Positions 28,416 to 38,073 of a DNA stretch of 64,000 nucleotides are shown piece after piece; the first letter of the stretch is position 1; every line of letters starts with the position of its first letter. The stretch lies in the NCBI GenBank assembly GCA_963834715.1, contig CAWIDE010000003.1:342975-406974 (forward strand), written 5' to 3'. The notes beneath the pieces were generated by a model that was not told where the DNA came from, did no database searches, and saw only the letters and a program-made list of their open reading frames with translations. The stretch comes from CAVSUZ01 sp963834715 (GTDB taxonomy: Bacteria > Pseudomonadota > Alphaproteobacteria > Acetobacterales > Acetobacteraceae). The position numbers and the translations under genes were made by a program.

Positions 28416-28782
28416 CTAGTCTCCGCGGAACACCGCCTCCATGTTGTTTCCATCCGGGTCAAAGACAAAGGCCGCGTAATAGTGATCCCGGCGCAGACCG
28501 GGTGGACCGTTGTCCCGTCCCACCGGCTTTAATGGCCGCTGCAAAAAATGCGTCAACCTCCGATCTATTTTTCGCTGCAAAGGCAGTGTGTTGCTTAACC
28601 GAGTGTGGATGAAAGCGATCAATCCAAAATACCGGATAGGTCACGCCATAGCCGATGCCGTCGCTCCCGGCGCCTTCCGGTATTTGCATCACACGGCGTA
28701 GACCGAGGGTGGCCAAGGCTGCATCGTAAAAAGCCGCCGAACGGCTGACATCCGCGACGCCGATTCCGGTATGGTCAATCAT
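28416..28782 (-). CDS. VOC-family (glyoxalase-like) protein (apparent +1 frameshift)
   Basis: The first part reads MIDHTGIGVADVSRSAAFYD through FAAAIKAGG; the last beta-alpha unit, RDNGPPGLRRDHYYAAFVFD and PDGNNMEAVF, lies one frame over. Removing one base at about 28518 joins them into 121 residues, normal for a single-chain VOC protein. Probable metal ligands are the His in the first strand and the Glu near the end. Its ATG overlaps the nnr stop codon, so the two are coupled. Reaction unknown (lyase, dioxygenase or resistance protein are all possible). Confidence 0.75.
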
Positions 28783-30193
28783 CGAACCTCCGAAATTGAA
28801 AACTTGCATCGGTAATCAGATTGGGGGCCGCCCGGAGGGCGTCCAAAAGATCCTCCACAATCATCCGGGGCCCGGCGCGGTCCGCGGCTTGGCCGTGCAG
28901 CCACACGGCGGCGCAGGCGGCTTCCCAGGGGGGCATTCCCTGCGCGAGCATGGCGGCGATGATGCCGGAGAGGACGTCGCCGGAGCCGGCGGTAGCGAGC
29001 CAGGGCGGGGCGGTGAAGTTGATGGCGGCACGGCCGTCGGGCGCGGCAATGATGGTGTCGCTGCCTTTCAGCACCAGCGCGGCATTCGTGCGTGCGGCGG
29101 CGGCACGGGCGGCGGCAAGCTTGTCGTCGCTGGGTTTGCCGAAGACGCGGCTGAACTCGGCGAAGTGGGGCGTAAGGACGGTGGCACCTCGAAGGGCGTC
29201 GGGACTGTTGGCGAAGGCGGTAAAGGTGTCGGCGTCGGCGACGATGTGGCGTTTCGCGGACGCGAGGGCGGGGAAGGCCTGTTTCGCGGCCTCCGCCCCA
29301 AGGCCGGGGCCGCAGACCCAGACCTTGTGGCGGTCGTCCTGGACGAGGTCCGGGAGCGGGGAGGCGTTGATGATCGTGCCAGGTGAGGCGGAGCGGTACG
29401 CGTCGGGATGGTTGGTGGCGATGACGACCATGCCGGCTCCGGCACGGCGGGCGGCGTCGGCGGCGAGGCGCGCGGCACCGCTCATCATGGGACCGCCGAG
29501 CACCGTCACCGTGCCGCGGGTGTATTTATGGCCCGAGGGTTTGAGCTGGGGGACGTTCCAGAGGGATGGTGTATTGGCGAACGTTCGGGGATTGACCTGC
29601 GGAAGGACCGAGGCAGGAATGCCGATGTCGGCGAGCATGGTTTCGCCGCAGAGATCGCGGCCAGGCAGCAGCAAGTGCCCGGGCTTGAGGCGGAAGAAGG
29701 TTACGGTGAGCTCGGCCTGGGGGGCGTAGCCGCGGATGGCTCCGGTGCCGCCGTCGAGCCCGGAGGGGACGTCGATGGCGACGATGTGGCGGGCGGCTAT
29801 GAGGGTGTCGGCGACCTCGGGCGAGAGGTCGCGCGAAAGCCCCGCACCGAAGATGGCATCAATGACGAGGTCGGCTCGGGCGGCGGCATTGGGGCGGAAT
29901 GGGGCGGTGGGGCCGCCCCAGGGCTGGGGTTGGGCGAGCGCGGCAATGGTGACGGGCCAGCCTTCTTGGGCCAGGAGTTGGGCAGCGACGTAGCCATCGC
30001 CGCCGTTATTGCCGGGGCCGCAGAGGACGAGGGTGCGACAGGGGCGGAAGCGGGCACGCATGGCGCGGGCGACGGCCCAGCCGGCGTTTTCCATCAGGGT
30101 GGCGACGGGAACGGGAGAGAGGGAGTCGGCTTGGCCGGATTCCCGGGGGGAGAGGAGTTCGGGGCGGTGGGTAAGTTGGGCGGGGTCGATCAT
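28775..30193 (-). CDS. nnr: Bifunctional NAD(P)HX epimerase/dehydratase
   Basis: The product has 472 residues. The N-terminal YjeF epimerase domain shows LVLCGPGNNGGDGYVAAQLL and VIDAIFGAGLSRDLSP, then IVAIDVPSGLDGGTG. The C-terminal ADP/ATP-dependent dehydratase domain shows GTVTVLGGPMMSGAARLAAD, TVLTPHFAEFSRVFG, ALVLKGSDTIIAAPDG and LATAGSGDVLSGIIAAML with the catalytic GSGD. It repairs hydrated NADH and NADPH. Bacterial Nnr proteins are usually such fusions. It overlaps the VOC gene downstream by 8 bp. Confidence 0.94.
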   Translation of the reverse strand: MIDPAQLTHRPELLSPRESGQADSLSPVPVATLMENAGWAVARAMRARFRPCRTLVLCGPGNNGGDGYVAAQLLAQEGWPVTIAALAQPQPWGGPTAPFRPNAAARADLVIDAIFGAGLSRDLSPEVADTLIAARHIVAIDVPSGLDGGTGAIRGYAPQAELTVTFFRLKPGHLLLPGRDLCGETMLADIGIPASVLPQVNPRTFANTPSLWNVPQLKPSGHKYTRGTVTVLGGPMMSGAARLAADAARRAGAGMVVIATNHPDAYRSASPGTIINASPLPDLVQDDRHKVWVCGPGLGAEAAKQAFPALASAKRHIVADADTFTAFANSPDALRGATVLTPHFAEFSRVFGKPSDDKLAAARAAAARTNAALVLKGSDTIIAAPDGRAAINFTAPPWLATAGSGDVLSGIIAAMLAQGMPPWEAACAAVWLHGQAADRAGPRMIVEDLLDALRAAPNLITDASFQFRRFDD

Positions 30194-30355
30194 GGGGATG
30201 GGGCGGGGTTCAGGAGTGGTTCACACGGAGGTAGCGGCGGAAGCCGGTTATGGCGGGCAAGCTTGCGTGAGCGGCGCGGATTGCCGGGCAGATGACATGA
30301 TCCAGCAAACCAGCGGACGGTACGCGCGCTTAGTTGTTGCGGGAAGGAGACGCAA

Positions 30356-30680
30356 ATGGTGGAGGGGCTTGTATCGCGGCGAGGGGCCCTGGTCGGGGCA
30401 GCAGTGTCGGTCGCCGCTGCGGGCCGCGCGGCTGCAGAGCAGGCGCCGGTCTGGTTTGGCCGCTATTGGGCGGTGAAGTGGCGCGACGGGAAGAAGATAT
30501 GGCTGGCGATGTATCGCAAACGGCTGGGGGCTCCGCAGCCGGGAGCGGCGCCGAAACCCGTGGTGTTCCTTGTGCACGGCTCGTCAGTCGCCGCGCTGGC
30601 GAGCTACGATCTCTCCGTGCCTGGCGGGGGCGAGTATTCGCTGATGAATGTGCTCGCCCGGGCAGGGTTCGATGTGTGGA
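30356..30680 (+). pseudogene. Exported alpha/beta hydrolase, 5' part (split by IS)
   Basis: The fragment reads MVEGLVSRRGALVGAAVSVA (export signal, Arg pair then hydrophobic run) and continues WFGRYWAVKWRDGKKIWLAM, VVFLVHGSSVAALASYDLS and VLARAGFDVW. HGSS is the oxyanion region of alpha/beta hydrolases. The coding sequence stops at the left edge of an IS1111-type element at 30680/30681 and resumes at 32227 with the expected MDHEGYGESS. The undisturbed gene would encode about 335 residues. The insertion must abolish normal function. Confidence 0.8.
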
Positions 30681-30768
30681 CATCCGGTAATCGCGGCCAG
30701 CGGCTGACTTCCCGATAGTGCCGCGTCCGGGCTCTGGCCCGGCGGCATCACCATCGGAGGGCTGTTGG

Positions 30769-31801
30769 ATGACCCACTATGTCGGGTTAGACGTGTCGCA
30801 GAAGTTGACTTCCATCTGCATAGTCGATGCCACAGGCCGCAAGCTGTGGCGGGGTCAGTGCGCGTCCGACCCGGAGCAGATCGAGCGCGCGATCGGCCGG
30901 CGTGGCGGCGAGGACGTCCGCGTGGGGATTGAAACCGGCCCAATGACCCCGTGGCTGGTGCATGAGCTGCGCGGCCGGGGACTCGATGTAACTTGTCTTG
31001 ACGCGAGGCATGCCAAGGCGGCGCTCAAGCTGCAGATCAACAAGACGGATCAGAACGACGCAGAGGGACTGGCGCAGATCATGCGAACCGGATGGTACCG
31101 CGCTGTGTACGTCAAATCGTTGGACGCGCACCGAGCACGCGCGCTGTTGGGGCGCACGCGCCCAGCTCGTCGGCATGACGACGCGATTGTCCAACCATAT
31201 CCGCGGCGTGCTGAAAACCTTCGGCATGCTGCCGGGCGCGAAGCGCGGCCAAAGGTTCGATCGGCGGGTCGAGAGCCTGCTCGCCGAGCGTGCCGACGTG
31301 GCGCTGATTGTTCGGCCGATGCTGGTCGCCTGGCGGCAACTGCGCGAGCAAATTGCCGGCTTCGACAAGGCGGTGCGCACGCTGGTGAAGTCCAGTCCCG
31401 CATGCCGGCACCTGATGAGCGTGCCTGGCATAGGGGTGCTTTCCGTGCTCGCCTACGTCAGCACGGTCGAGGATCCCGCGCGCTTCCGTCGCTCACGATC
31501 CGTAGGCGCGCATCTGGGGCTGACGCCAAGGCAATACCAATCAGGGGAGATTGATCGCAGCGGGAAGATATCGAAGTGCGGCGACACGCTCGCCCGGACG
31601 CTGATGTACGAGGCGGCGGTCGTGCTGATGACACGGGTAAAGCGGGCTTCCGGCCTGAAGGACTGGGCCCAGGCGATCGCTCGGCGGTCCGGCGCCGGCA
31701 AGGCGCGCATTGCGCTGGCACGAAAGCTCGCCGTCATCATGCACCACATCTGGCGTTCGGGCGCGCCATTCCGCTGGCCCGCGCCGTCCGCGTCCGCCTG
31801 A
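30769..31801 (+). pseudogene. IS110-family transposase, copy 1 (one-base insertion)
   Basis: Starts MTHYVGLDVSQKL with GGAGG eight bases upstream. Identical in plan to the intact copy at 62954 except for one extra G in a run at 31149-31152 (four G here, three there), which shifts the frame after RARALLG. The DEDD RuvC-like domain (GLDVS, VGIETG, KTDQNDAEGL) is in the first frame; the Transposase_20 domain with LMSVPGIGVLSVLAYV and the GKISKCGD serine motif is in the second. Either truly inactive or a base-calling error. Confidence 0.9.
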
Positions 31802-32226
31802 TACGCCTCCGCGATCCGCTCGAGTTCCGCTCGAGACGGAATTGTTGCCCGACGGGGCGAAGGTGCAGGCGGCTGCGAGGGCCGCCGTTGGGCCGCATGA
31901 GATCGGTGCGAGCCCGTTGTGGACATTGCGGCGCCTGCGCTTCGAGGCTGCCGCGAGCGTATCGCTGTGCTCGCGGCGGGACTTTCGGCCTACAGCATGG
32001 CAGGGACGCTCGCTCGCATGGCTCAAGCAAGCCACGCTCCCTCGCAGCCCAGCCACGCCCGGCCAAAATCCCTGCCGCTTGCGCGCGGCGATGCTGCGAA
32101 GGCAGGCCGGGACGAAGAACAGGCGCTTGCTTTCAGCCGAACGAAGAACACGGTTGGCCTTTGTTGCGGTCCGGAATTTCCGAGATCGCCAAAAAAGAGC
32201 TTGCGGAGGAGCGCGCGATTAGAGAA
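31802..32226 (+). ncRNA. Candidate guide-RNA (seekRNA/bridge RNA) region of IS1111 copy 1
   Basis: The 425-bp tail between the transposase stop and the right end has no credible gene. In IS1111-group elements this position encodes the guide RNA that directs the recombinase to target and donor DNA (established for IS110/IS1111 families). The tail contains TGTGGACAT at 31918-31926, identical to the last six bases of the target plus the first three of the element at the left junction. The RNA boundaries and fold are not determined; the assignment is inference. Confidence 0.45.
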
Positions 32227-32909
32227 CGATGGACCATGAGGGATACGGCGAGTCGAGCCGCACCACTGGTAATTCGGATATCGCGAGCGGGATTGCGGAC
32301 CTTAAAGCCGCCGTAGAGGTGGTCGCGCATGAAACCGGGCAGGAGAGGTGTGACTTTCTGGGCGAGTCCTCGGGCGCGATCCGCGCTGCGGCATTTGCGG
32401 CGGCAGAGCCCGAGCGGGCCGGGCGGCTCGTCCTATCGGCGTTCACCTATACCGGCAAAGGCTCGCCGACTCTCGGCAAACGCGCGCAGGATGTAGCGGA
32501 GTTCCGGGCCCATAACCGGCGCAAGCGCGATCGTGCCATGACCGACAGTATTTTCACTCGCGACAAGCCGGGCACCATCGATCTGGCAGTGCCGGAGGCG
32601 ATCGCGAAAGCAGAACTGGTTTATGGGGAGACTGTGCCCTCGGGCACTTATCTGGATATGGTCACCAAGCTGCCGCTGGTTGATCCGCATAAAGTGCAAA
32701 GCCCGGTCATGCTGACGCGAGGTGAATACGACGGGATCTCCACAATGGAAGATCTTTGGGATTTCTTCCGAGAACTGCCGAGCGGGGATAAGGCGTTCGA
32801 GGTGATCCCCAATGCGGCACATTCGCTGGTGACGGCGCGTAACCGCGCTTTGTTCTGGCATGCTGCCATTGGGTTCCTGACGATGCCGCAGGCTGTGTCC
32901 ATAAGCTAG
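32227..32909 (+). pseudogene. Exported alpha/beta hydrolase, 3' part (split by IS)
   Basis: Continues the protein interrupted at 30680. The first codons read MDHEGYGESSRTTGNSDIAS; the nucleophile elbow is CDFLGESSGAIRAA (GESSG), and the last His of the triad is probably in VIPNAAHSLVTARNR. The acid is likely in MLTRGEYDGISTMEDL. The fragment could be expressed from the ATG at 32229 but lacks the oxyanion HG motif. It ends 11 bp before the amidohydrolase gene, so both probably formed one operon before the insertion. Confidence 0.82.
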
Positions 32910-32920
32910 GGAGAGAAACG

Positions 32921-34421
32921 ATGGGGTTCTTGAGTGAAGAGGATCTGGCACGGCTGACGCCCGCGGAATTTGCGCCGGCAACACCGATTCCGACGCAGAT
33001 CGTCTCTAGCGACGAGTACTTCCCGGCGGCGCAGAACGCCAAGCAGCGCGAGGCAGAGGCGCGCATGCTTGACCTGGGCGAGCGGCTCGCCCGGCGCCAG
33101 GGGTTGAGCCGCCGGCGTTTCTTTCAGACCGCGGCCGGCATGGCATCCGCCTTTCTCGCCATGAACCAGACCTATGGGCGGCTGTTCGAAGTCAGCGAAG
33201 CCGAAGCAGCAACGCCCGGGATGGCAGAGGAGCGCGCCAATGCCCTCAAGGGTCAGTTTATAATGGATATGCACACGCATTTCCTGCGCGACGACACGCG
33301 GCTGAACAGCTTTGTTAAACAACGTGAAGCGGTGGGCGAGGCGGGCTGGAACCCCGAGTTGGTCGGCAAGCCGCAGACGCTCGATGATCTGAAGTTCAAT
33401 AACTATTTCAAGGAAATCTACCTGGACAGCGACACCAAGGTGGCACTGATCTCCTCAGCGCCCTCTGATATTCCACAGGATTGGTTCCTGACCAATGAGA
33501 TGATGGCGCAAACCCGCGCGCAGGTTAATGCGAAAGCCGGTTCCAAGCGGATGTACGCGCGTGCGGTGTTCACCCCGGGCCAGCCTGGATGGATGGAGGC
33601 GCTGGATCACGCGATCTCGCTGCAGCCTGAACTCGTTCAAAGGCTATACCATCGGCGACAACACCCATAAGAACACGAGCCACTATCCATGGCGGATGGA
33701 TGACGAGAAGCTGGTTTATCCCGCTTATCAGAAGATGCTGGATGCGGGCATCCGCATCGTTTGTGTGCATAAGGGGCTATTTCCACCTTCGCTCGACCGG
33801 CGCTTCCCCAATCTGCGCGGTTATGTGGACGTAAGCGATGTCGGGCAGGCGGCGAAGGACTGGCCGCAACTGATATTCAACATCTATCATTCGGGCTATC
33901 GCCATGTCGGCGAAGGCGCCGATCCGGCGGAAGCGATGGCCGAGTTCGACCGGACGGGACGCGTTTCGTGGGTCAGCGATCTCGCGGATATCCCGGAGAT
34001 GTATGGCGTCAACAACGTGTACGGCGATCTTGGCCAGTTGTTTGCCAACAGCACGGTCGCGGAACCGCGGCTTGCTGCCGCTCTGCTTGGTATCATGATC
34101 AAGGGTATGGGCGCTGATCATGTGACCTGGGGGACGGACGCGGTGTGGACGGGCTCTCCGCAATGGCAGATCGAGGGATTGCGGCGGCTGGAAATTCCTG
34201 AGGACATGCAGCGGCGCTATGGTTTCGCGCCGCTCGGGCCGGCGGACGGGCCGGTAAAGACGGCGATCTTCAGCGGCAATTCGGCGCGTCTCTACGGGGT
34301 GAAACAGGAGCACCATGCCGCACTGGAGGGTGACCAGTTCGCCGCGATGAAGGCGGTGTACGAGGAGGCGGGGCCGGCACGGAGCAATCTGCGGTACGGG
34401 TACGTGCAGATGGCAACGTAG
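32921..34421 (+). CDS. Metal-dependent amidohydrolase with internal Tat-like signal (apparent +1 frameshift)
   Basis: The repaired product has 499 residues. A twin-arginine motif followed by a hydrophobic run (LSRRRFFQTAAGMASAFLAM) sits unusually late, at residues 62-81, after a hydrophilic leader. The TIM-barrel amidohydrolase-2 domain starts at FIMDMHTHFLRDD (HxH) and continues with VCVHKGLFPPSLDRRFPN, YHSGYRHVGE and the Asp of VTWGTDAVW. One extra C near 33626 breaks the frame between AISLQ and LNSFKGYTIGDNTH. Likely a decarboxylase or hydrolase acting with the adjacent alpha/beta hydrolase (inference). Confidence 0.82.
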
Positions 34422-34585
34422 TCCCCGACTTCAGCTTTGTCCCACCTCGTCCGTGTCGTCGAGGCGCGATCGGCATTCGGCCGACCTGCCGCAATTGCGG
34501 ACTTGTCCTTTCATAAATCCCTCACACCGGCTCCTTCCGACTGCCGCTAATCTCACGACTGGAGCAAAGACACGGGGGGGATCGG

Positions 34586-36199
34586 ATGTCGGACACGGCT
34601 GTCCCGCAGCCCGACGGCGTCACCGTCGTGGCGCGGCCCAAGATGGATCACAAGCCGCATATCAACGCGATAATCACGTTCCTCCTCCTGCTCGCGCTTG
34701 GCGTCGGCTTTGCAGCCCACGGGCTGCTCGGGGATATGAGCCAGACCGGGGCGCAGCCGCTCGCGATTGGGGCGTTCGTGCTGCTTGGCATCGCCCTTCT
34801 GATCGCGCTCGGGTTCGAGTTTGTGAACGGCTTTCACGACACCGCCAACGCAGTTGCCACCGTCATCTACACGCATAGCCTGCCCGCCAATGTGGCGGTG
34901 GTCTGGTCCGGGATATGGAACCTGATTGGGGTTCTGACCTCCTCCGGTGCGGTCGCGTTCAGCGTGGTCAGTCTGCTTCCGGTCGAGTTGATCCTGCAGG
35001 TTGGAAGCAATGCCGGGCTCTGTATGATCTTCGCGCTGCTGATCGCCGCGATAATTTGGAACCTTGGCACCTGGTCGCTTGGCCTACCCGCCAGTTCCTC
35101 GCACACCCTGATCGGCTCGGTGATCGGCGTCGGACTTGCCAACCAGTTGGTGGCAGGTGCCAGCGGAACCTCCGGCGTGGACTGGGGCCAAGCAATGGGG
35201 GTGTTCCGTGCGCTGCTGTTCAGCCCTGTCGTCGGCTTCATCTGCTCCGCGCTTTTGCTGGTAGTCCTGAAGCTCGTCATTCCGAAGAGGGAGCTTTATG
35301 TCGCCCCGAACACCTCGCGACCGCCGCCCGCGTGGATCCGCGGACTGCTGGTGCTCACGTGCACGGGCGTCTCCTTCGCGCATGGCTCGAATGACGGACA
35401 GAAGGGCATGGGCCTGATTATGCTGATCCTGATCGGCGCCGTGCCCACGGCATATGCGCTGAACCGCGCCATGCCGGTCAGCACCACGCCCGCCTTCCTG
35501 CAGAGCGTGCACGCCGGTGAGGAGGTGTTCCGCGCTCACGCGAACGGCATCACGCTCGACTTGAAGGCGGCGCAGGCAAAGGTCACCGATGCCATGCGGA
35601 CCCGTCGCTTCGCCGACCCAGCGGTGGATGCCGGCCTCGCAACGCTCGCCGGCGCCATCGGCCAACAGGTGCAGCAGCATGGGGCGGTCAGTCAGGTGCC
35701 CGCCGCTGCCGTGCAGAATGTGCGTAACGAGATCTATCTGGCGAGCGAGGCTGTGCGCCTGATGCCGAAGACCGGCTTCTCGCATGCCGAACAGGCCACG
35801 CTGGTTGCGTTCAAGAAGTCGCTCGATGCCGGTACACGCTTCATCCCGACCTGGGTGAAGGTCACGGTCGCCATCGCGCTCGGGCTTGGCACGATGGTCG
35901 GTTGGAAGCGCATCGTCGTCACCGTAGGCGAGAAGATCGGCAAGACGCATTTAAGCTACGGCCAGGGCGCCTCCGCCGAGCTGGTTGCCGCCGGCACGAT
36001 TATGGCAGCCGATATGTACGGGCTGCCGGTCTCCACCACTCACGTGCTGTCGTCCGGCGTGGCGGGCACGATGCTCGCCAACGGCTCCGGCCTGCAATGG
36101 GCAACGCTGCGCAGCATTGGGCTTGCCTGGGTGCTTACCCTCCCCGCCGCGATGATTCTGTCGGCGGTGCTCTACGCCCTGTTCCGGTTGATGGTCTGA
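34586..36199 (+). CDS. pitA: Low-affinity inorganic phosphate transporter, Pit family
   Basis: The product has 537 residues. Both Pit signature repeats are present: FEFVNGFHDTANAVATVIYT near residue 78 and FAHGSNDGQKGMGLIMLILI near residue 270, with GLPASSSHTLIGSVIGVGLA and the matching C-terminal GLPVSTTHVLSSGVAG. About ten transmembrane helices flank a large hydrophilic loop (residues 310-420). It should import metal-phosphate with protons. It is followed by a small soluble protein gene 10 bp away. Confidence 0.93.
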   Translation: MSDTAVPQPDGVTVVARPKMDHKPHINAIITFLLLLALGVGFAAHGLLGDMSQTGAQPLAIGAFVLLGIALLIALGFEFVNGFHDTANAVATVIYTHSLPANVAVVWSGIWNLIGVLTSSGAVAFSVVSLLPVELILQVGSNAGLCMIFALLIAAIIWNLGTWSLGLPASSSHTLIGSVIGVGLANQLVAGASGTSGVDWGQAMGVFRALLFSPVVGFICSALLLVVLKLVIPKRELYVAPNTSRPPPAWIRGLLVLTCTGVSFAHGSNDGQKGMGLIMLILIGAVPTAYALNRAMPVSTTPAFLQSVHAGEEVFRAHANGITLDLKAAQAKVTDAMRTRRFADPAVDAGLATLAGAIGQQVQQHGAVSQVPAAAVQNVRNEIYLASEAVRLMPKTGFSHAEQATLVAFKKSLDAGTRFIPTWVKVTVAIALGLGTMVGWKRIVVTVGEKIGKTHLSYGQGASAELVAAGTIMAADMYGLPVSTTHVLSSGVAGTMLANGSGLQWATLRSIGLAWVLTLPAAMILSAVLYALFRLMV

Positions 36200-36209
36200 A
36201 AGAGGGAAC

Positions 36210-36446
36210 ATGCAAATGGACGACCTGGCCGATCTCGACCGGATGCAAGCGGCGTATAAGGCCGCGGTCGATGCCTGGGTGGATGCCATCCGCAACGAGG
36301 AGGCGCTGGCGTCGGTGACCCACAACGTCGCCGAGGTGGACAAGTGGGAAGAAGCGTGCTTCCAGGCTGAGGTGATGCGCAAGAAGGCACAGGCCGCGAA
36401 GGCGGAGTATGAGGCGGCGCTGCGGGAACGGTTTTTCGGGTTTTGA
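36210..36446 (+). CDS. Small helical protein encoded after pitA
   Basis: The product has 78 residues, highly charged and helical throughout (MQMDDLADLDRMQAAYKAAV, then VDKWEEACFQAEVMRKKAQA), with no Cys motif or membrane segment. AGAGGGAAC upstream serves as ribosome site. Its close spacing to pitA suggests co-expression. I do not recognise a family. Confidence 0.65.
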   Translation: MQMDDLADLDRMQAAYKAAVDAWVDAIRNEEALASVTHNVAEVDKWEEACFQAEVMRKKAQAAKAEYEAALRERFFGF

Positions 36447-36525
36447 CGCTGGCGCTTCTCGTGCTGCTACGAATGCTTTGATCGAGTAGTTTCGTAAGAA
36501 AAGTCCTGTTGGTGGGGGCGGCTGC

Positions 36526-37590
36526 TCACGGGCTGGTCTTTGTTTGGCTGAGCAGTATCCTGGCCTCTACGAGGTCAGGGAGGTCAAACCCCTCGGTGAA
36601 TGAGGCATAGAGTGGGCCGAGCAGTGCATTCGCTTCCGCTCCACGCCCCTGGGCGTGCCAGAGCCGGGCAAGGCTGGTGGCGGCGCGCAGTTCGTAAAGG
36701 CGCGCCCCCTGTTGGCGGGCAATGTTTAGGGCTGCATGCAAATGGCCTTCGATTTCCGATGCCGGAGCGCCTTGGATCTGAAGCACCTCGGCATGGAGTC
36801 GATGAATCTCGGCGCTCAGGTAGTGTTCCCCGTAGGTGTCGGCGTGCCTGTGCGCGGCCTCGATGTGACCGAGCGCCGCCTCGGGCTTGCCGGCGAGCAG
36901 GCAGCCATGAGCGAGGTAACAATAGACCCTGGTCGTGTGCACCATCGCCCCGGTTGCGTGCAGGTGGCTCCGGCCCTCCTCAAGCAGCGCCAAGCCCTGC
37001 GCCACGTCGCCGAGTTGACACAGCGCCCAGCCGCGCCATTGCTGAGCAAGGGCGAGCCACTGCACAAAACGGTGCTGCCGAGCGACATCGATAGCTTCCG
37101 TCCCGGTCCGTTCAGCCCAAGCGGAGTTGCGGAAACACATGTGGATGTCGGCGAGGACTACCAGCGACCAAGCAATCGTGTACGGGTTGTTGCAGGCGCA
37201 CGCCATCGCAACGCCCTCGCCGGCAATCTGCAACCCGGTCTCCGGATAGCCTCGGAAGCACCGGACCTGAGCGCGGTAGAGCCTGCAGATGATCCGTGGA
37301 TTCTCCGCGTATACCGCGAACCGGGAATCTGCCAAGCCGTCGCTGAGTGCTATACTCCGTGCAAGGACCGGGTCGGCCTCGGCCTGCTTGCCCGCGAGGA
37401 AGAGGGAGTACCCAAGGGCCCGGCAGGCGATCGCAATATGCGCCGGGTCGCCGCTCTGCTCAGCGAGCGCCACGAGGTCGCGTGCCAATGCCATCGTCAT
37501 TGGCACCGCTTGGCGGAGCAGGCACGAGTTCCACACCGCGCGGTGGGCGGCGAAACGCCTCGGCCAATCAGGAATGTGCTCCCCGAGTGC
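36526..37590 (-). pseudogene. C-terminal TPR remnant of a large adenylate-cyclase/ATPase-type regulator
   Basis: About 350 residues of helical TPR-like repeats, beginning in frame ALGEHIPDWPRRFAAHRAVW and running NSCLLRQAVPMTMALARDL to LLSQTKTSP. This pattern is the C-terminal third of large class III cyclase or LuxR/SARP-type proteins (kinase-like ATPase then TPRs). No cyclase or ATPase domain lies upstream: the frame runs into the stop region of the SMR gene. A GTG at 37536 could restart translation. I read it as a 5'-truncated remnant. Confidence 0.65.
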
Positions 37591-37591
37591 C

Positions 37592-37924
37592 TTAGTTAGT
37601 GCGCGTTGCCGTGGAGAACGCGTTCACCACGATCACACCGGAAACGATCAATGCCAAGCCGATAATCGCGGGCACGTCGAGCGGCTGGCGGAACCATAGC
37701 GTGCCGATCAGGGTAATCAGTACGATGCCCACCCCGCTCCAGATCGCATAGGCAATACCGACGGGAATGCTTCGCAGCGTCAGCGAGAGACAATAGAAGG
37801 CCAGTCCGTAGCCCACCACGACAATGGCGAGTGGCAGCGGTTTGGTGAACGCATCGGATGCCTTGAGCGCAGAGGTTCCAATGACCTCGCTGACGATCGC
37901 GATCGCTAGATAGAGTTTCGCCAT
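37592..37924 (-). CDS. Small multidrug resistance (SMR) family efflux protein
   Basis: The product has 110 residues and four transmembrane helices. The membrane-embedded essential Glu is in IAIVSEVIGTSALKAS (residue 13 in EmrE-like numbering), and the conserved AYAIWSGVGIVLITLIG and LWFRQPLDVPAIIGLALI segments follow. It exports cationic drugs by proton antiport, usually as a dimer. It is divergent from the histidine kinase gene and sits directly against the TPR remnant. Confidence 0.92.
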   Translation of the reverse strand: MAKLYLAIAIVSEVIGTSALKASDAFTKPLPLAIVVVGYGLAFYCLSLTLRSIPVGIAYAIWSGVGIVLITLIGTLWFRQPLDVPAIIGLALIVSGVIVVNAFSTATRTN

Positions 37925-38073
37925 GGCATGACTTTTCTATTGCCCCTCGCAGCTAGCCGGAAAGGCGTCGCCTCGACTAGGTGCATGGACTCGCAGGCCG
38001 GCATGACTCTTTGAATTGCTCTCGGCATCAGCCCGGCACACGTTTGTCGCGCGTCCTGAAAGCCGAGCAGGGA

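Larger units (their letters stand above)
30681..32226 (+). mobile_element. IS1111-type element of the IS110 family, copy 1
   Basis: The element is about 1546 bp. The left edge is set by comparison with copy 2 and by the interrupted hydrolase; the right edge is uncertain by about 2 bp. Sub-terminal inverted repeats TAATCGCG (30688-30695) and CGCGATTA (32214-32221) lie 7 and 5 bp inside the ends, a layout typical of the IS1111 group. One DEDD transposase gene is present, with a short 5' leader (88 bp) and a long 3' non-coding tail (about 425 bp). No target duplication is apparent, as expected for IS110 elements. Confidence 0.85.
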
